From positions 1 through 50,613 of the forward strand of contig DCXX01000150.1 in assembly GCA_002329125.1 (NCBI GenBank): a stretch of 50,613 nt of DNA, in the 5' to 3' direction. The position numbers were made by a program, and so were the translations under genes. Each line of letters opens with the position of its first letter. Within the stretch, counting starts at the first letter, position 1. Below the pieces are notes generated by a model, which searched no databases, had not been told where the DNA came from, and was given only the letters and a program-made list of their open reading frames with translations. Shown in pieces: positions 1 to 7,732 of the stretch. The DNA is from Fidelibacterota bacterium UBA2125 (GTDB lineage: Bacteria; Fidelibacterota; Marinisomatia; Marinisomatales; S15-B10).

Positions 1-115
1 TAAATATGATAGCCTTTTGCGTTGTGTCAGCGTTACTGACACTTAAGCTGTCTTGGGAAAAAACCAGAACTGGTGTAAGTACAGTAATAAGTATTCGCAA
101 GTACTTCAAATCCAT
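1..115 (-). CDS. Exported protein, N-terminal part only (cut by window edge)
   Basis: Reading leftwards from an ATG at 115, a frame stays open to the window edge. The first 20 residues form a signal peptide: a short basic start (MDLKYLR), a hydrophobic stretch (ILITVLTPVLVF) and a likely cleavage near FS|QDS. The next part (DSLSVSNADTTQ) is polar, as in mature exported or outer-membrane proteins of the FCB group. The start lies 23 bases after the stop of the preceding minus-strand frame, so the two may share a transcript. A weak purine-rich tract (AAGAAAAA) sits just before the ATG. Only 38 codons are visible, so no function can be given. Confidence 0.55.
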   Translation of the reverse strand, partial: MDLKYLRILITVLTPVLVFSQDSLSVSNADTTQKAIIF

Positions 116-138
116 TATTTTTCTTGAGATCAGATTTT

Positions 139-348
139 CTACTTCAGTAGAACCATCTTGCGTGTTTTTTGAAAGCCCTTAGCCTGTAGCCTGTAGATAT
201 AGACCCCGGCACTGACAGGGATACCCTGCTGGTCCTCCAGAAGTTTGAGGGTGCCGGCCTCATCCTGCTGCATGAGCTTAGAATAGTTCACCATGTCGGT
301 GAACATGATGGCGGCTAAACGTCTTACACTATTTTCTTGGTCAGCCAA
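139..348 (-). pseudogene. Chimeric remnant: nucleotide cyclase N-terminus joined to a type IX secretion tail
   Basis: The 69-residue product has two unrelated halves. Residues 1-41 (with RRLAAIMFTDMVNYSKLMQ and DEAGTLKLLED) match the opening strand and helix of a class III adenylate/guanylate cyclase catalytic domain, but the rest of that domain of about 180 residues is missing. Residues 42-69 (GIPVSAGVYIYRLQ ... TRKMVLLK) match the end of a type IX secretion C-terminal sorting domain, whose usual form is G.PVSAGVYLYRL...RKMVLLK. The junction is near 225. The simplest reading is a deletion that fused a cyclase gene to the end of a separate secreted-protein gene. There is no signal peptide, so the tail cannot work as a secretion signal here. 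Start is TTG at 348, with AAAGGGG upstream as a possible ribosome binding site. It could be a real small protein, but remnant is more likely. Confidence 0.6.
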
Positions 349-423
349 TCAAATACCCCTTTTTGATATAGGCCAATAAAATCATCACAGGTTTTTAAAG
401 AATTCTATCTTAAAGAAAATAGG

Positions 424-699
424 TCAGCTATAATTCATTAAATGTGTGACGAGATTCTCTGAAGAAGATAACTTAAGCTTTTGTCGCAAGCGGAAACGGT
501 GGCTTTCTACTGATCGGACAGAAAGATCCATCATTTCAGAAATACCCTCGGTGTTATAACCGGCCCGGAGGTATGTACATACCTTGAACTGGGAGCCGGT
601 CAAGTCCGGATGCTTTTTGGTTATAATATGGATGAATGGACCATTATTTTGAGAGAACCTCGAAAAAAATTTGATCCAGTTATTTTCAGCTTTTATCAT
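424..699 (-). CDS. Small stand-alone LuxR-type HTH protein
   Basis: This 91-residue protein is almost entirely a LuxR/GerE-type DNA-binding domain. The region FPDLT-like (HPDLTGSQFKVCTYL), the turn (NTEGISEMMDLS) and the recognition helix (VRSVESHRFRLRQKL) line up over their full length with the C-terminal ~90 residues of the larger neighbour at 826-1746. It has no sensor, signal peptide or membrane segment. An in-frame TAA lies directly before the ATG, so this start is firm and the gene is not merely the open end of a longer frame. It may be a duplicated C-terminal domain of the neighbour, acting as a partner or competitor for the same DNA sites. Targets are unknown. Confidence 0.7.
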   Translation of the reverse strand: MIKAENNWIKFFSRFSQNNGPFIHIITKKHPDLTGSQFKVCTYLRAGYNTEGISEMMDLSVRSVESHRFRLRQKLKLSSSENLVTHLMNYS

Positions 700-760
700 T
701 TATTCTGGTTGATTCAACACAACACTTTCACCGTTTATTGACCTGGCAAAGATTAATATG

Positions 761-789
761 AAAAAAACGCAGTAATGCTACGGCATTAC
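761..789 (-). terminator. Candidate Rho-independent terminator after the membrane-anchored HTH gene
   Basis: On the minus strand a perfect 7-bp stem (GTAATGC / GCATTAC, plus-strand positions 772-778 and 783-789) with a 4-base loop is followed, four bases later, by seven T. It lies 37 bases past the stop of the gene at 826-1746. The gap between stem and T run is longer than usual. The same palindrome contains the CTACGGCAT element and could instead be an operator. Confidence 0.45.
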
Positions 790-825
790 CACGCAAACGG
801 CGTAACTAGGCCCTTTTCGGCGGTA

Positions 826-1746
826 TTAAGAGGTACCGTTGGTACCGTTACCTGAAATGTTTAAAGAGTGGAGGAAGGTTACCAGGTTGGTATTGGGGGA
901 CAGGTTGAGTTTTTTTCTCAAACGATAGCGACGGCTTTCTACGGACCGGATGGAGAGTCCCGCAAGATTTGCGATCTCTTTGGTGTTCTGGTTCATTTTG
1001 AGGTAAGTACAGATTTTCATGTCCGCCGGCGTCAGATCGGGAAAATTATGGGAAAGAGTTTCCAAATATCCGGGATAGGCAGTCATGAACTGCTTTTCAA
1101 ACTCCTGCCAATCATTTTTTCCGTTGGAAGCCTCTTTGAGTTTGGACCGGAGTGGTTTTAAGACGGCCCGTTCCTCCTTGCTGGTCAGCAGGTTGGAAAA
1201 GTAGTCAACATCCTTCTTCAGTGAGTCTAAAAGTTCATTTTTTTGAATAACGTAGGTAGACATGTTGGCCAATTCACACTCTTTACACTCGAGCTCCGTT
1301 TTGAATACACTTCTGTCATGTTCGGCAATACGCCTCTTCTGGTCGGCGGTAGCTCGCTGGTTTCGGAAAAAAATAATGCCCAGACCCAGTATGAGGAATG
1401 TGAAAATAGAGGCCTGAGCGGTTTGTCGCCGCTTGGTTCGTTCTTCATCCAGGGCATGCTGATTGGTTTGAAGGCTCAGTGTCAGCTCGGAGCTGAGTTG
1501 AGAATGATCAATCTTGCGTGCTGAAAGGTCATCTTTTATTTCTGAAATACTATTTGATATAATTTCAGCGCCGCTCATATCTCCAAGCTGTATCAGAACT
1601 TGTTCTTTTTTCTCCAGAATTTGTATTTCATAGGTCAATAAGGAATCCAACATTTTTTCCTGGTTTTCTACAGATATATGGGTCTGGCCTGGCAGAGGGT
1701 GAGAAAAGCTTAGGGCAGTGAAACAAATCAAAATGCAATATTTCAT
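826..1746 (-). CDS. Membrane-anchored LuxR-type HTH regulator
   Basis: The protein has, in order, a signal peptide (MKYCILICFTALSF, cleavage near GQT), a helical extracytoplasmic part of about 85 residues, a transmembrane helix (residues ~112-127, ASIFTFLILGLGIIFF), a cytoplasmic coiled-coil linker containing CKEC, and a C-terminal LuxR-type HTH (~residues 235-292, with IANLAGLSIRSVES). This is the layout of FCB one-component regulators in which an exported region is tied to a cytoplasmic DNA-binding domain; here the usual TPR repeats are not obvious. I chose the ATG at 1746 because the upstream ATG at 1773 would add nine residues coded by the ATGCGTAG repeats and spoil the signal peptide. 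The CxxC pair could bind metal or sense redox, but a pair alone is weak evidence. Target genes are unknown; autoregulation is plausible given the repeats around it. Confidence 0.75.
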   Translation of the reverse strand: MKYCILICFTALSFSHPLPGQTHISVENQEKMLDSLLTYEIQILEKKEQVLIQLGDMSGAEIISNSISEIKDDLSARKIDHSQLSSELTLSLQTNQHALDEERTKRRQTAQASIFTFLILGLGIIFFRNQRATADQKRRIAEHDRSVFKTELECKECELANMSTYVIQKNELLDSLKKDVDYFSNLLTSKEERAVLKPLRSKLKEASNGKNDWQEFEKQFMTAYPGYLETLSHNFPDLTPADMKICTYLKMNQNTKEIANLAGLSIRSVESRRYRLRKKLNLSPNTNLVTFLHSLNISGNGTNGTS

Positions 1747-2269
1747 TACATTAATACTACGCATTCTACGCATATATTGCGAACATTTTTTTATTAAATG
1801 CGTAGTGTTTTTTAAGCTATAATTGTAATATTATTTGGCGTCGGTAAAAGGTTTGCGTGGAATAAAAAAAATACCAATATTGTCTCAAATACCGAGAAGG
1901 GGATGATCTTATCCCATCTATCATTACCTTTTTTCTTTTAGTTCAAATGGGCCAAAATCGTGAGTTATCAATCAAAGGAGATTTTTGGAAAGTGAGTGGT
2001 AATAAAAGATAATATTTTGGAGGAAATATTTCAAAAACCACTACGCAAAATAATTTCAGGAAGAAAAATTTCCCTCTTCATCTTCCGTAACAATATTATG
2101 GCGGTAAAAATCAATGACAACTACGGTAATACTACGTAAATGCGTTAATTTGAAGTAGGAGGGCGGTTTTTCGGGATTGGGGAAAATGGTGGTAAGCATT
2201 TAAGGCTCTCAAGGGATTTTGGGAACTAACACCTGTTCAGGCGTTTCAGGTGAAGTAAATTCCTGTGAA
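1747..2269. promoter_or_regulatory. Divergent intergenic region with repeated ACGCA-core elements
   Basis: This region separates the minus-strand regulator from plus-strand obg and should hold both promoters. The 8-mer CTACGCAT occurs at 1757-1764 and 1766-1773 (9-base period), and its reverse complement ATGCGTAG at 1798-1805. Related copies are GTTTGCGTGG (1851-1860), CTACGCAA (2041-2048) and CTACGTAAATGCGTT (2132-2146). A TATAAT hexamer lies at 1818-1823 without a convincing -35 partner. A 6-bp inverted repeat (CACCTG / CAGGTG, 2230-2235 and 2247-2252) sits just ahead of the obg start. I see no gene here; the purine tract AAAGGAG near 1975 leads only to a six-codon frame. Confidence 0.5.
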
Positions 2270-3244
2270 ATGTTTGTTGATTATGCAAAAATCAAGGTCT
2301 CGGCTGGCAACGGTGGCAACGGCTGTGTCAGCTTCCGGAGGCAAAAGTTTGTTCCCAAAGGAGGTCCTGACGGGGGTAACGGAGGTAAAGGAGGCGATGT
2401 TATCTTCAGGGTGGACAGTCAGCTCCACACACTTCAGGACATAAAGTATAAAAAATCCTATAGTGCTGCTAACGGAGGAGACGGCTCCAGCAGCCGGAAA
2501 ACAGGTCAGAATGGAGATGATATCATTATACCTGTTCCACCGGGCACCGTCCTTACAAAAGTGGGAGAGAAAAGGATCGCCGCCGATCTGGTGAAAGAAG
2601 GGGACGAGTTCCAGGGAGCTGAAGCGGGCCTTGGCGGACGGGGCAATCATGAATTTGCCACATCCACGCACCAGTCTCCCCGTGAGTCTGAGCCGGGTAA
2701 GCCCGGTGAAGAGTTTATCTATGAACTGGAGCTTAAACTGCTGGCCGATGTGGGCCTTGTGGGCCTGCCCAATGCCGGTAAGTCTACACTCCTTTCCAAA
2801 CTGTCCGCAGCCCGGCCAAAAATCGCTGATTATCCTTTTACCACACTGGAGCCGCATCTGGGCATTGTGAAATACGGCGATTTCGACTCTTTTGTCATGG
2901 TGGACATCCCCGGCCTCATCGAAGGTGCCAGCAAGGGAAAAGGGATGGGGATTCGGTTTCTTCGGCATATCGAACGGACGTCCGTCCTGGCACTTCTTAT
3001 CGATATTACTGATGAGGATCCGGACGCTACCGTGTCTACTCTTCTGGATGAATTGAAAAATCATAACAAGGCACTTCTTAAAAGACCCAGAGTGGTGGTC
3101 TTTACCAAGCGGGACCTACTGCCTGCCGAGGCTGAACTACCTCAGCTTAAAGACGGCGAGACCGCCTCATTTATCTCCTCAGTTTCCGGGGAGGGGCTTT
3201 CTGAGCTTGTTCCCCAACTGGCACAACTTTGCCATGAAGACTGA
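2270..3244 (+). CDS. obg: Obg family GTPase (ribosome assembly)
   Basis: Obg is an essential GTPase that binds the large ribosomal subunit during assembly and links growth to the stringent response. Residues 1-157 form the glycine-rich Obg domain (MFVDYAKIKVSAGNGGNGC, GGPDGGNGGKGGDV). The G domain shows GLPNAGKST (P-loop), the TT switch and DIPGLIEGA (G3). At G4, where NKxD is normal, the protein reads TKRD. Length (324 residues) fits a protein lacking the long C-terminal extension. The ATG at 2270 is chosen because Obg proteins begin MFVD; a 17-codon upstream extension has no family support. The gene overlaps dprA by 11 bases and opens the long plus-strand block. Confidence 0.95.
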   Translation: MFVDYAKIKVSAGNGGNGCVSFRRQKFVPKGGPDGGNGGKGGDVIFRVDSQLHTLQDIKYKKSYSAANGGDGSSSRKTGQNGDDIIIPVPPGTVLTKVGEKRIAADLVKEGDEFQGAEAGLGGRGNHEFATSTHQSPRESEPGKPGEEFIYELELKLLADVGLVGLPNAGKSTLLSKLSAARPKIADYPFTTLEPHLGIVKYGDFDSFVMVDIPGLIEGASKGKGMGIRFLRHIERTSVLALLIDITDEDPDATVSTLLDELKNHNKALLKRPRVVVFTKRDLLPAEAELPQLKDGETASFISSVSGEGLSELVPQLAQLCHED

Positions 3245-4328
3245 TCAACTCCGCTCACTTCTGACACTTGGGAGTATTCCCGGCATGGGGCCAGCCCGGA
3301 TCCGGACAGCCGTCAGCACTTTCAAATCTCCCCGGGGTGTCTTTGAAGCCTCTTTCAATGACCTGTGCCAGATGAAGGGGATAAATATGAAGCTGGCCAG
3401 AAACATTTTGGACTTTTCCCGGACCGACAGTGCGGATATACAGATGGAAAAAGCTGCAGAATCGGGTGCCCATATCATTACCATCTGGGATGACAGCTAT
3501 CCACCCCTCCTCAAAAAGATCTATGATGCACCTGTTCTCCTTTATCTGAAAGGGTCGGTAGAAAACCTTAATAACGACGCCGTGGCCGTTGTTGGTACCC
3601 GCAAGAGCACCCCTTACGGTAAGAGAGTGGCAACTGAACTGGGGGAAGGGCTTGCCTCGGCAGGGCTCACTGTGGTGAGCGGCCTTGCCAGTGGAATTGA
3701 TACGGTGGCGCACAAAGCAGCACTGTCGGTAGATGGTCTTACCACGGCGGTGCTGGGGAACGGCCTTGACACAGTTTACCCCTCAGCAAACAGGCAGTTG
3801 ACAAAGAATATTGAAAAGAACGGTACGATAATTTCCGAGTTTCCCTTCGGCACCAAACCGGACGCCTCCAATTTCCCCAAGCGGAATCGCATCATCAGCG
3901 GTCTTTCCCATGCAACCGTGGTGGTGGAAGCGGGAGACAGGAGCGGCGCCATTCTCACCGCTCTCGATGCCGTGGATCAGAACAGGGATCTGTTTGCCGT
4001 GGCTGGCCGCCTCACAGATTCGAAAAGTCTTGGTTGCCTCCGGCTTATCCGTAACGGCGCTATTCCGTATCATACTGTTCAGCATCTGCTGGATATTCTC
4101 AATCCACGCCTCAGTGAGCCGTTGACTTCGGTACAGAAGGAGATGGACCTCCATCTCACAAAAGAGGAGAAAAAACTGTTCAGCAAGTTAACAACCGACC
4201 CGAAACATGTGGACGATATTGTCACCGCTGCCGGAAGCGATCCTTCAACCGTTCTCACACTTTTACTTGAACTTGAACTGAAAGGGGCCGTTCTTCAGCT
4301 GTCAGGTAAACACTATGTACGTGCGTAG
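3234..4328 (+). CDS. dprA: DNA processing protein DprA
   Basis: DprA binds incoming single-stranded DNA and loads RecA during natural transformation; it is also widespread in species not known to be competent. The N-terminal part (~1-80) is a SAM/HhH-like domain. The central Rossmann fold carries the family signatures AVVGTRKSTPYG, VSGLASGIDTVAH, AVLGNGLDTVYP, ISEFPFGTKP and FPKRNRIISGLS. The C-terminal ~65 residues fit the winged-helix (DML1-like) domain. Length of 364 residues is normal. The ATG at 3234 lies inside the end of obg, and the coupling suggests co-translation. No other competence gene is in the window. Confidence 0.93.
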   Translation: MKTDQLRSLLTLGSIPGMGPARIRTAVSTFKSPRGVFEASFNDLCQMKGINMKLARNILDFSRTDSADIQMEKAAESGAHIITIWDDSYPPLLKKIYDAPVLLYLKGSVENLNNDAVAVVGTRKSTPYGKRVATELGEGLASAGLTVVSGLASGIDTVAHKAALSVDGLTTAVLGNGLDTVYPSANRQLTKNIEKNGTIISEFPFGTKPDASNFPKRNRIISGLSHATVVVEAGDRSGAILTALDAVDQNRDLFAVAGRLTDSKSLGCLRLIRNGAIPYHTVQHLLDILNPRLSEPLTSVQKEMDLHLTKEEKKLFSKLTTDPKHVDDIVTAAGSDPSTVLTLLLELELKGAVLQLSGKHYVRA

Positions 4329-4351
4329 AAGAGGAAGGCAGATTAAATTTC

Positions 4352-5407
4352 TTGACTGAAGAAGATGAGTCTATGAGTTCTGATAACGACAAAAATAACA
4401 GGTGGTCCGCAGTTAAGGTTATGCTGGATAATGCGGAAAATGTCATCCTTTCCACACATATGAATCCGGATGGCGACGGCCTTGGATCACAGCTTGCCAT
4501 GGCAAACTATCTTGAGAGCCACGGAAAGACCGGTACCATCCTTAATCCGTCACCTGTTCCTGAAGACCTCCATTTTATGATGGATTATGCCGATTTCCGC
4601 CACTACGATAGGGATAACCACAACCATCTCTTGGCGAAGGCTGACCTGGCCATCATTTTTGACATTGGTGATTATGGACGCTTGGGCTACCTGGGGGAAG
4701 ATTTGCTTCAATGCAAAATGAAGACGATCTCTATCGACCACCACCCTCATGAAAATCAAAATGGTTTTTCTCATGTCGTTCACGATGTCTCTGCCTGTGC
4801 CACAGGTTACCTCGTCTACGATTTTCTGAAGTATGCGAATGGGTCTGAGCAGACTATTCCTGAAACAGTGGCCAATGGGCTCTACGTTGCGCTCATGACA
4901 GATACCGGTTCCTTCAGGTTCAACAATACCGATGCCAGGGCCCACGAAATGGCCAGTGAATTGATCCGGTCCGGTGTCAAGCCTTACGATCTTTATCAGC
5001 AGGTCTACGAGTCTATGCCCATGGAAAAGGTGAAGCTTATGGGAACTGTGCTGGAAGATATTCATCTTTCCGCTGCCGGTAGACTGGCATGGTTTACGGT
5101 CACCCGAGAGATGATCGAAGATACGGGAGCATCCAGTGGACATGTGAGCGGTTTTACGGACACTGTCCGGTCCGTGAAAGGTGTTGAAGTAGCCGTTATG
5201 ATACATGAAATTTCCGATAACAAAACTCGACTGAATTTCCGCTCCAAGGGAAAAGTGAAAATTGACGGCTTGGCCCGGGAGTTTGGTGGTGGTGGTCACC
5301 CATTTGCCGCTGGTGCGGTTGTTAAGCAGGCTCTGGACACAACCAGAGAGGCGATCATCCCTGCAACTGTAAGTGAGATTGAGAAACAGTTGGGAAAAGA
5401 CAGTTAG
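4352..5407 (+). CDS. DHH/DHHA1 phosphoesterase, NrnA-like nanoRNase/pAp phosphatase
   Basis: Members of this family degrade short RNA oligomers (and in some species c-di-AMP-derived pApA) and dephosphorylate pAp. The DHH domain is complete: NPDGDGLGS (motif I), FDIGDYGRLG (motif II), SIDHHPHE (the DHH triad) and TDTGSFRF. The DHHA1 domain ends with GLAREFGGGGHPFAAG, the substrate-binding GGGH loop. Length of about 350 residues is slightly above the usual ~320. Two starts are possible: TTG at 4352, preceded by GAGGAAGG, or ATG at 4373; the first 20 residues are acidic and not conserved. The diadenylate cyclase gene lies in the same block at 23871, so this enzyme could act in c-di-AMP breakdown, but that is inference. 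Confidence 0.9.
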   Translation: MTEEDESMSSDNDKNNRWSAVKVMLDNAENVILSTHMNPDGDGLGSQLAMANYLESHGKTGTILNPSPVPEDLHFMMDYADFRHYDRDNHNHLLAKADLAIIFDIGDYGRLGYLGEDLLQCKMKTISIDHHPHENQNGFSHVVHDVSACATGYLVYDFLKYANGSEQTIPETVANGLYVALMTDTGSFRFNNTDARAHEMASELIRSGVKPYDLYQQVYESMPMEKVKLMGTVLEDIHLSAAGRLAWFTVTREMIEDTGASSGHVSGFTDTVRSVKGVEVAVMIHEISDNKTRLNFRSKGKVKIDGLAREFGGGGHPFAAGAVVKQALDTTREAIIPATVSEIEKQLGKDS

Positions 5408-5409
5408 CT

Positions 5410-6267
5410 GTGAAAATCACCATTGCCAAAGATGCGGGCTACTGTTTCGGTGTGCGGGACGCCGTGAACCTTGCCTATAAAAGTGCCGAGGAAAACGGTG
5501 AGATCTACATGCTGGGAGACATTGTTCACAACGAGCAGGTGGTATCGGATCTGGCTGGTACGGGAACGAAAGTGGTAGACAATCTAAACGGGATACCCAA
5601 TGATAAACCGGTCCTTTTCCGTGCCCATGGCACTGAAACCAAGGTGTGGGAGGATGCTCTCGGTAAGGGGCTGGACATTATTGATGCCACCTGTCCCCTG
5701 GTGCAGGAGATACATGATGAGGTGAGAAAGCTCGCAAAGGATGGTCGGCAGATCATTATTATCGGCGACCACGGGCATGACGAAGTTGTGGGCATTATGA
5801 GTCATGCGAAGAATTCCGTTGTCATTGCCTCACCAAAAGAAGCTCATGCTCTCAACAAAATGAAGCGGGCGGGCGTGGTGAGCCAGTCAACCCAGTCCAT
5901 TGAGAATGTTCAGGAAATCATCAATATTTTGATGACAAAAGTATTCGATCTTCATTTCATCAACACGATCTGCTTTCCTACAAAGCAGAACCAGGAGCAG
6001 ATAAAAACATTGGCTTCTGAAAATGATGTTATGGTTATAATAGGTTCATTTACCAGTGCCAACTCCAAAAGACTTACTCTGTTGTCGCTGGAAATAAATA
6101 AAAACACGTACCAGGTGAATAGCGCTGACGAAATCGATCCCTCGTGGTTTGATCAGGGGGAAAAAGTCGGTATCTCTGCCGGAGCTTCCACACCTGATTA
6201 TCTTATTGATCAGGTCTACCAAAAGATTAAACAGCTTTCACCTGAACTCGAGGAGGTGTACGAATAA
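5410..6267 (+). CDS. ispH: 4-hydroxy-3-methylbut-2-enyl diphosphate reductase IspH
   Basis: IspH makes IPP and DMAPP in the last step of the MEP isoprenoid pathway using a [4Fe-4S] cluster. The three cluster cysteines are visible in AGYCFGV, DATCPLV and NTICFPT. Substrate histidines appear in GDIVHNEQVV, RAHGTE and GDHGHDEVVG, with the acid Glu in HDE. The C-terminal SANSKRL motif is also present. Start is GTG at 5410, two bases after the preceding stop; the frame opens with MKITIAKDAGYCFGV, which is where IspH proteins begin. The stop overlaps the ATG of pdxS by one base. The first enzyme of the pathway, dxs, lies two genes further on. Confidence 0.95.
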   Translation: MKITIAKDAGYCFGVRDAVNLAYKSAEENGEIYMLGDIVHNEQVVSDLAGTGTKVVDNLNGIPNDKPVLFRAHGTETKVWEDALGKGLDIIDATCPLVQEIHDEVRKLAKDGRQIIIIGDHGHDEVVGIMSHAKNSVVIASPKEAHALNKMKRAGVVSQSTQSIENVQEIINILMTKVFDLHFINTICFPTKQNQEQIKTLASENDVMVIIGSFTSANSKRLTLLSLEINKNTYQVNSADEIDPSWFDQGEKVGISAGASTPDYLIDQVYQKIKQLSPELEEVYE

Positions 6268-7148
6268 TGGAAAAAGGTTCATTTGAAGTAAAGGTCGGTT
6301 TGGCAGAAATGTTAAAGGGTGGCGTCATTATGGATGTCACCAATGCTGAACAGGCAAAAATTGCCGAGGATGCCGGTGCCGTCTCCGTTATGGCACTGGA
6401 GCGCATTCCGGCTGATATCCGTGCTGACGGCGGCATTGCTCGTATGTCCAGTCCGCAGGTGATCAAAGAAATCCAGGAAACTGTCTCCATTCCTGTCATG
6501 GCGAAATGCCGCATCGGCCATTTTGCCGAGGCGCAGGTGCTGGAGTCACTAAGTGTCGATTTTATCGATGAGAGTGAAGTGCTAACGCCGGCGGATGAGC
6601 ACAATCATATTGATAAGCACGCATCCAAGGTACCTTTTGTCTGCGGCTGCCGAGACCTTGGTGAAGCGCTCCGGCGTATTGGAGAAGGTGCCGCCATGAT
6701 CAGAACTAAAGGTGAAGCAGGCAGCGGAAATATTGTTGAAGCTGTTCGTCACATGCGGCAGGTGCAAAAAGATATAAAATTACTCACCGTCCTTGGAGAC
6801 GATGAACTTATGGCCAAGTCCAAGGATCTCGGTGCTCCTTACAGCCTGGTGAAACAGGTGGGCAAGCTTGGAAAACTTCCCGTTCCCAACTTTGCTGCTG
6901 GCGGCATTGCCACTCCGGCGGATGCATCTCTTATGATGCAGCTTGGGGCGGAAAGTGTTTTTGTAGGCTCGGGTATCTTTAAGTCGGAAGATCCACCGGT
7001 AAGGGCAAAGGCCATAGTGGCGTCAGTCACTTATTATAACGATCCGGCCAAGCTGGCTGAAGTTTCATACGATCTCCAGAAAGCGATGAAGGGTCTGGAT
7101 ATGGCTGAGATTCCTGAAGGAGAACGTCTCCAGGAGCGCGGCTGGTAG
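6267..7148 (+). CDS. pdxS: Pyridoxal 5'-phosphate synthase subunit PdxS
   Basis: PdxS condenses ribose 5-phosphate, glyceraldehyde 3-phosphate and ammonia to PLP in the DXP-independent vitamin B6 route. It is a (beta/alpha)8 barrel that forms dodecamers with PdxT. The catalytic lysines are in VMAKCRIGH and RTKGEAGSGN, and the family signatures ALERIPADIRADGGIARM and NFAAGGIATPADA are intact. Length of 293 residues is normal. GAGGAGGTG precedes the ATG, a strong ribosome binding site. One-base overlaps with ispH (TAATG) and pdxT (TAGTG) suggest tight translational coupling. Confidence 0.97.
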   Translation: MEKGSFEVKVGLAEMLKGGVIMDVTNAEQAKIAEDAGAVSVMALERIPADIRADGGIARMSSPQVIKEIQETVSIPVMAKCRIGHFAEAQVLESLSVDFIDESEVLTPADEHNHIDKHASKVPFVCGCRDLGEALRRIGEGAAMIRTKGEAGSGNIVEAVRHMRQVQKDIKLLTVLGDDELMAKSKDLGAPYSLVKQVGKLGKLPVPNFAAGGIATPADASLMMQLGAESVFVGSGIFKSEDPPVRAKAIVASVTYYNDPAKLAEVSYDLQKAMKGLDMAEIPEGERLQERGW

Positions 7149-7732
7149 TGAAGCGAATTGGCGTCCTCGGATTGCAGGGGGCGTATGCCAAACATTTGGC
7201 TATTCTTCAACAGCTGGATGTCCAGGCTGTGGATGTGAGAAAGGGTGAAGATCTTGAAAAGTGCCATGGTCTCATCATCCCCGGCGGGGAATCAACCACC
7301 ATGACCAAGCTCATCAATGAAATTGATATGCATGACGCCTTGCTCAAATTTTCCGTTGACCGTCCGGTGTTCGGAACCTGTGCTGGTATGATACTCATGG
7401 CCACCAAAGTAGACGATGACCGAGTGGAGACACTTAACCTTCTTGACATAGAGGTAGAGCGTAACGCTTATGGACGCCAGATCGATTCCTTTATTGATGA
7501 GCTGGATGTCACAACCAACGGTCACCCCTTTTCCATGCGCGGCATTTTTATCCGGGCGCCTAGGATCAAGAACATTGGTGACGAAGTTGAGGTTCTGGCA
7601 TCTGTTAATGGTGAACCGGTCCTTGTTCAGCAAGGGCACCATATGGCGGCTGCATTTCATCCTGAATTAACGGGCGAGACGCGAATTCATAACTACTTTT
7701 CTACTCTGAAAGGAGAAATGTCACTTGCCTGA
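7148..7732 (+). CDS. pdxT: Pyridoxal 5'-phosphate synthase glutaminase subunit PdxT
   Basis: PdxT hydrolyses glutamine and channels ammonia to PdxS. It is a class I glutamine amidotransferase: the oxyanion region is IPGGESTTM, the nucleophile Cys is in FGTCAGMI, and the His-Glu pair is in AFHPELT. RGIFIRAP is another family signature. Length of 194 residues is typical. The start is GTG, overlapping the pdxS stop by one base. Its 3' end overlaps dxs by eight bases and contains the AAAGGAG that serves dxs. Confidence 0.96.
   Translation: MKRIGVLGLQGAYAKHLAILQQLDVQAVDVRKGEDLEKCHGLIIPGGESTTMTKLINEIDMHDALLKFSVDRPVFGTCAGMILMATKVDDDRVETLNLLDIEVERNAYGRQIDSFIDELDVTTNGHPFSMRGIFIRAPRIKNIGDEVEVLASVNGEPVLVQQGHHMAAAFHPELTGETRIHNYFSTLKGEMSLA

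Noticed and set aside
24..42. Perfect 7-bp inverted repeat GTGTCAG-CGTTA-CTGACAC
   Set aside because: It has no T run on either side and lies inside the signal-peptide gene that leaves the window, so it is more likely coding than a terminator.
1975..2010. AAAGGAG followed by a GTG codon, as if starting a gene
   Set aside because: The frame stops after six codons (GTG AGT GGT AAT AAA AGA TAA).
2246..3064. 272-codon open frame antisense to obg
   Set aside because: It mirrors a strongly conserved gene, has no recognisable domain and is explained by codon bias.
4550..5299. 249-codon open frame antisense to the DHH phosphoesterase gene
   Set aside because: The sense strand encodes a full DHH/DHHA1 enzyme; the antisense product has no family features.
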